Shown in pieces: positions 4,639 through 7,417 of a DNA stretch of 7,417 nt. Position numbers and translations under genes: made by a program. The notes under the pieces are model-generated. The model did no database searches. It had not been told where the DNA came from and saw nothing but the letters and a program-made list of their open reading frames with translations. The first letter of the stretch is position 1. The number at the start of each line of letters is the position of its first letter. This DNA comes from Clostridiales bacterium (GTDB lineage: Bacteria > Bacillota > Clostridia > Oscillospirales > Oscillospiraceae). The DNA lies in the NCBI GenBank assembly GCA_021200895.1, contig JAJQFX010000032.1:1-7417 (forward strand), in the 5' to 3' direction.

Positions 4639-5844
4639 TTACCGCTGCGCCAGAAGGTACTCTCTCGCCTCCAGCGTTCGATAGTGAATGGTCTGGCCCT
4701 TTTTCCGGGTATGATTGACGGTGACGTTCAGCCCGTAGAGGACGGCGGCGTCTAAATCCTCTAAAACCAGCTCCCGCAGCTCCCGGCACCAGTCATAGGT
4801 GCGGCTGGGTTCTGCGTAGTCGGCGATGTAGAGGATTTTTTCCAGCAGGGTCATGTCCGCCTTTCCGGTGGTGTGCCAACAAATGGCGCTGCAAATCTCC
4901 TCTGGCATCCCGAACACCTGCCGGGCCACTCCCGCGCCGCTTTTGGCGTGGAGCAGGGACAGGGTCTCCCGCTCGACCTGGTCTAATAGGATACCACATT
5001 TTTCACAATATTGCAACTGTTCCTGGAGATTCCAATATTTTGTGCAGTCGTGGAGGATGGCGGCCTTCCGCGCCGCCGTCTCGTCCGCTCCCCAGCGCCG
5101 GGCCAGCAGCGCGGCCTCCTCCTCGGTGCCGCGGATGTGGGGCAGACGCTTGGCCTTGACCATGGAATAGGACGCCGCCCGCAGGTCCTCCAGTGAGAGG
5201 CGGGTCAGGTCCTTTTTTACGCCGTACAGCCCCTGCCGGAGGATGTAGCCGTAAACGCTTTCGTCCAGCAGAGCTTGTCCGCCCCCCTGGGCCAGCTCCT
5301 GCCGGAGCTGGGTGGAGGACACCTCCACCAGACCGGGCAGGGGGATAATTTGCACCGTGGCCCCGTAGTCCCGCTCCAGCCGGGCCTTTTGCTCCGCGAA
5401 CCGGGCTTCGTCTCCCGCTGACCGGCCAAAGGCGGCGATGTGGGCCTTTTGGCAGATGAGGTCGGGCCGATACCAGGTGTGGAGGGTCAGGAACATATCT
5501 GTCCCCATCAGCAGCCACAGCTCGTCGTCGGGGTACTGCTCCCGCAGCTGGGTCAGGGTGTCGGCGGTGTAGCTCCGCCCGGTGCGGCGCAATTCCACAT
5601 CAGAGGCCACGACTTTTGTGGCCCCGCCGGAAAGCCGGTCAGCGGCGATGCGGGTCATCTCCAGCCGCTGGTCCGGGGAGGCGGAACCGGCGGGCAGCTC
5701 CTTGTGGGGGGGCGTCCGGTCAGGGATGAGCAGCAGCTTGTCCAGCCCCAGGGCGGCGGACACGTCCCGCGCCGCCGCCATATGCCCCAGGTGAGGCGGG
5801 TTGAAGGTGCCGCCGTAGACGCCAATTTTCACTCGCTTCGACAC
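4639..5844 (-). CDS. nadD: Fused nicotinate-nucleotide adenylyltransferase (NadD) and YqeK-type HD phosphohydrolase
   Basis: One 401-residue frame joins two normally separate proteins. NadD (about 1-208) transfers AMP from ATP to nicotinate mononucleotide, making the NAD precursor deamido-NAD. It shows the nucleotidyltransferase signature GGTFNPPHLGH (11-21), PDRTPPHKELP (41-51), LWLLMGTDMF (109-118) and EVSSTQLRQEL (174-184), and ends with the usual VYGYILRQGLYG. YqeK (about 217-401) is an HD-domain enzyme that in Firmicutes cleaves Ap4A to ADP. It has RLPHIRGT (233-240), the HD pair H265-D266 in AILHDCTK, LLHAKSGA (H299), CWHTTG (H324) and KILYIADYAEP (D342), so all expected metal ligands are present. 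Separate nadD and yqeK are adjacent in Bacillus, so this is a fusion of neighbours. Start: GTG at 5842-5844, or GTG at 5830-5832, which gives the more typical MKIGVYGG and a 4-nt overlap with the upstream stop. Neither has a clear ribosome site, so coupling is likely. Confidence 0.95.
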   Translation of the reverse strand: MSKRVKIGVYGGTFNPPHLGHMAAARDVSAALGLDKLLLIPDRTPPHKELPAGSASPDQRLEMTRIAADRLSGGATKVVASDVELRRTGRSYTADTLTQLREQYPDDELWLLMGTDMFLTLHTWYRPDLICQKAHIAAFGRSAGDEARFAEQKARLERDYGATVQIIPLPGLVEVSSTQLRQELAQGGGQALLDESVYGYILRQGLYGVKKDLTRLSLEDLRAASYSMVKAKRLPHIRGTEEEAALLARRWGADETAARKAAILHDCTKYWNLQEQLQYCEKCGILLDQVERETLSLLHAKSGAGVARQVFGMPEEICSAICWHTTGKADMTLLEKILYIADYAEPSRTYDWCRELRELVLEDLDAAVLYGLNVTVNHTRKKGQTIHYRTLEAREYLLAQR

Positions 5845-6065
5845 GCCTTCACCACCAGCGCCACTACGCTCACCACCGCGGCCACCGCCGCGACAGCCGC
5901 CAGCACGCTCCGCCAGTTGGCTCCCAGCGTCGCCAGCCAGTAGAGTTTATTTACATTGTGGCCGGCGGGGCCGCGCGCGTCCCTGGTGGTGACCACGTCG
6001 CCGTAAGCGCCGTCATCATCCAGCCAGGCAGATACTTCCTTTTCCCAGCTTTTCGGATAGTCCAT
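5829..6065 (-). CDS. Small single-span membrane protein, function unknown
   Basis: I do not recognise this 78-residue protein. The N-terminal half is polar and acidic (MDYPKSWEKEVSAWLDDDGA, then a short GPAGHN turn), and the C-terminal part carries one alanine/valine-rich membrane segment (about 53-72, VLAAVAAVAAVVSVVALVV) closed by a short basic tail with one Cys (KACRSE). No signal peptidase site or known motif is visible. That it is a real gene is supported by AAGGA eight bases before the ATG at 6065, by exact packing in the operon (3 nt after yhbY, overlapping the nadD start by 4-16 nt), and by a complementary strand with no better candidate. Positive charges lie on both sides of the span, so topology is undecided. 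Confidence 0.75.
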   Translation of the reverse strand: MDYPKSWEKEVSAWLDDDGAYGDVVTTRDARGPAGHNVNKLYWLATLGANWRSVLAAVAAVAAVVSVVALVVKACRSE

Positions 6066-6068
6066 AGG

Positions 6069-6413
6069 TCAGTTCCTTTCGTACTTCCGCCCGGCGGTTT
6101 TCCGCTGTTTGGGCTGCACAAGGTTGATACACTTCTCCCCCAGCTTGTGGCTATGGCGGTAGAGGACAAATTTGCCGCCGATGACCTGCACCGGCTCAGA
6201 GCGGGTGCGCTTTGCCAGCTCGTCACAGGCTTCCTTCGCGGAGAGGGTGCTGCTCTCCAGCACCTTACATTTAATGAGTTCCCGCGCCTCCAGCGCGTCG
6301 TCGGCCTGTTTGACCAGATTCTCGCTGATGTCGTCCTTGCCGATGGTCAGCACCGTCTCCAGACCGTTGGCCATGCCGCGCAGCTGGGCGCGCTGTTTGC
6401 TCGTCAGTTCCAT
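6069..6413 (-). CDS. yhbY: YhbY (YqeI) family CRM-domain RNA-binding protein
   Basis: YhbY proteins are single CRM domains that associate with pre-50S particles and are thought to help 50S assembly. The 114 residues give one complete CRM domain: MELTSKQRAQLRGMANGLET (1-20), the loop TIGKDD (23-28), KQADDALEARELIKCKVLE (35-53), EACDELAKRT (61-70) and VQVIGGKFVLYR (75-86), followed by a lysine/arginine-rich tail that may also touch RNA. The conserved GxxG loop reads G25-K-D-D28, so its second glycine is replaced by aspartate. The ATG at 6411-6413 begins 4 nt after the rdgB stop; its ribosome site (AAGGAG) lies inside the end of rdgB, 13 nt upstream, suggesting coupled translation. The order yhbY then nadD/yqeK/rsfS is the usual Firmicutes arrangement, apart from the small gene inserted here. 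Confidence 0.92.
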   Translation of the reverse strand: MELTSKQRAQLRGMANGLETVLTIGKDDISENLVKQADDALEARELIKCKVLESSTLSAKEACDELAKRTRSEPVQVIGGKFVLYRHSHKLGEKCINLVQPKQRKTAGRKYERN

Positions 6414-6417
6414 AAAA

Positions 6418-7014
6418 TTACACGTTCTCCTTCAAATACGCCTCCAGCTCCCCGGCGAAGGCCCGCAGCGCGTTGCCCCGGTGGGAGATGGCGTTTTTCT
6501 CCTCCGCGTTCAGCTGGGCGAAGGTCTTTTTCAACTTGGGGACAAAGAAGATGGGGTCGTAGCCGAAGCCGTCGCTCCCCATGGGGGTGAAGGCCACCGT
6601 CCCCGGACACTCCCCCTGGGCCGTCAGCACCTTCCCGTCGGGGAAGCAGCAGGTGACGACGCAGACGAATTTGCACGTCCGGGGAAACTGGCCCTGCATG
6701 GCCTGCAAAATCAGCTGGCACTTCTGGGCGTCCGTCAGGCCGGGGCCGCCGTACCGGGCGGAGTAGACCCCCGGGCCGCCCCCCAGCTTGTCCACGCAGA
6801 GGCCGGAGTCGTCGGCGATGGCGGGGAGACCGCTGGCCTCCATGACGGCTTTGGCCTTGATGAGGGAGTTCTCCTCGAAGGTCTCGCCGGTCTCCTCCGG
6901 CTCCAGGTCCAGCCCTAGGTCGGACTGGAGGACGATCTCGACCCCCAGAGCGTCCAAAATCTCCCGCAGCTCCTTCAATTTGTTCTCATTGTGGCTCGCT
7001 AAGACGAATTTCAT
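6418..7014 (-). CDS. rdgB: dITP/XTP pyrophosphatase (RdgB/HAM1 family)
   Basis: RdgB hydrolyses the deaminated purine triphosphates dITP, ITP and XTP to monophosphates and pyrophosphate, keeping them out of DNA and RNA. The 198-residue protein has the normal family length and all main blocks: LASHNENKLKE (5-15) for phosphate binding, GETFEENSLIKAKA (43-56), the acidic ADDSGLCVDKLGG (67-79) with the metal-binding and catalytic Asp pair, GVYSARYGG (82-90), FGYDPIFF (150-157) and SHRGNALR (177-184) for base recognition. A Cys-rich strand, CKFVCVVTCC (114-123), is unusual but lies in a non-catalytic beta strand. The ATG at 7012-7014 follows the rph stop by 4 nt; AGGGGGA at the end of rph serves as ribosome site with a spacer of about 8 nt. 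rph-rdgB adjacency is common in bacteria. Confidence 0.96.
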   Translation of the reverse strand: MKFVLASHNENKLKELREILDALGVEIVLQSDLGLDLEPEETGETFEENSLIKAKAVMEASGLPAIADDSGLCVDKLGGGPGVYSARYGGPGLTDAQKCQLILQAMQGQFPRTCKFVCVVTCCFPDGKVLTAQGECPGTVAFTPMGSDGFGYDPIFFVPKLKKTFAQLNAEEKNAISHRGNALRAFAGELEAYLKENV

Positions 7015-7018
7015 GCCA

Positions 7019-7417
7019 TTATCCCCCTAAAACCCGGTTTTGTAGCTCAATCAGCTCGTTGATTCCCTTCTGGCAGAGGGCCACCAGCTGCTGTTGCTCC
7101 GCCAGCGTGAAGGCCCGGCCCTCGCCGGTGCCCTGAATCTCGATGAGTTCCCCTTTTGCGTTCATGACACAGTTCAGGTCCACCTGGGCGCCGGAGTCCT
7201 CATAATACTGCAAGTCCAGCAGGGGAACGTCGTTCACGATGCCTGCGGAGATGGCCGCCACATTGGAGAGAATGGGGTTTTCCGCAATTTTCCCCTCCTC
7301 CAGCAGCTTCCGGCAGGCCAGCGCCAGGGCCACGAACCCGCCGGTGATGGAGGCGGTGCGGGTGCCGCCGTCCCCCTGCAACACATCGCAGTCGATGGTG
7401 ACGGTGCGCTCTCCCAT
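7019..7417 (-). CDS. rph: Ribonuclease PH, C-terminal half (cut by window edge)
   Basis: RNase PH is a phosphate-dependent 3'-5' exonuclease that trims tRNA precursors and degrades structured RNA. The family is about 240-250 residues long; only the last 132 are present. The first visible Met (from the CAT at the window end) is internal: the family reads LGERT-hydrophobic-x-DCDVLQ at this point. Visible blocks, numbered within the fragment, are DCDVLQGDGGTRTASITGG (9-27) with the phosphate-binding Arg (R20), EDSGAQVDLN (73-82) with the metal-binding acids D74 and D80, and IEIQGTGEG (92-100). GDGG stands where ADGG is usual, a mild change. Upstream sequence and the operon promoter lie outside the window. 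Confidence 0.95.
   Translation of the reverse strand: MGERTVTIDCDVLQGDGGTRTASITGGFVALALACRKLLEEGKIAENPILSNVAAISAGIVNDVPLLDLQYYEDSGAQVDLNCVMNAKGELIEIQGTGEGRAFTLAEQQQLVALCQKGINELIELQNRVLGG

Noticed and set aside
4466..4789. N-terminal extension of rsfS by 108 codons
   Set aside because: The extension translates the palindromic repeat and overlaps the end of nadD-yqeK. The ATG at 4465 has a good ribosome site and the family's normal N-terminus.
5856..5910. Possible GC-rich tandem repeat
   Set aside because: The GCC/GTC-rich triplets simply encode the Ala/Val membrane segment of the 78-residue protein; no repeat unit holds at the DNA level.

Overview
The window looks like a chromosomal segment of a GC-rich, low-motility-type Clostridia genome, most likely Oscillospiraceae (the Flavonifractor / Pseudoflavonifractor / Oscillibacter neighbourhood). 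That placement is an inference. It rests on the high GC content, strong AGGAGG-type ribosome binding sites, the clostridial subtype of leucyl-tRNA synthetase, a NadD-YqeK fusion, and two families of short GC-rich palindromic repeats that I remember as abundant in gut Clostridia. No phage, plasmid, CRISPR or defence genes are visible; this is mostly a housekeeping region.

Layout. (1) At 1-162 on the minus strand lies the first 54 codons of a TrkH/KtrB-type potassium transporter, cut by the window edge, with a good sigma-A promoter at 295-323 and a GC-rich leader of about 126 nt. (2) At 163-839 there is no convincing protein gene. Besides the transporter leader it holds an extended -10 promoter on the plus strand (468-476), a roughly 190-nt structured, probably non-coding transcript that ends in a textbook intrinsic terminator (648-675), half a copy of a palindromic repeat (717-740), and a promoter for the next gene (781-809). 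(3) At 840-1124 on the plus strand is a small GIY-YIG nuclease-family protein with its own terminator. (4) At 1125-1494 is a convergent intergenic region filled by a 241-bp MITE-like element with terminal and nested inverted repeats. (5) From 1495 to the right edge, seven genes all run on the minus strand. In transcription order they are rph (partial), rdgB, yhbY, a 78-aa single-span membrane protein, a fused nadD-yqeK, rsfS and leuS.

The minus-strand cluster reads as one operon. The first five genes are spaced by 3-4 nt or overlap, and the last two are separated by about 173 and 73 nt. The genes fit a theme of RNA maturation and ribosome assembly or quality control (RNase PH, YhbY, RsfS), nucleotide-pool housekeeping (RdgB for dITP/XTP; YqeK for Ap4A), NAD synthesis (NadD) and leucyl-tRNA charging (LeuS, itself a source of Ap4A). 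This merges what in Bacillus are two loci: rph-rdgB and yqeI(yhbY)-nadD-yqeK-rsfS.

The points most worth a second look are the orphan structured RNA with mutually exclusive pairings at 483-675, the nadD-yqeK fusion, the unrecognised membrane protein translationally coupled to nadD, the two repeat families (one sits inside the operon in front of rsfS), the altered GxxG loop in YhbY, and the lack of a T-box in front of leuS.
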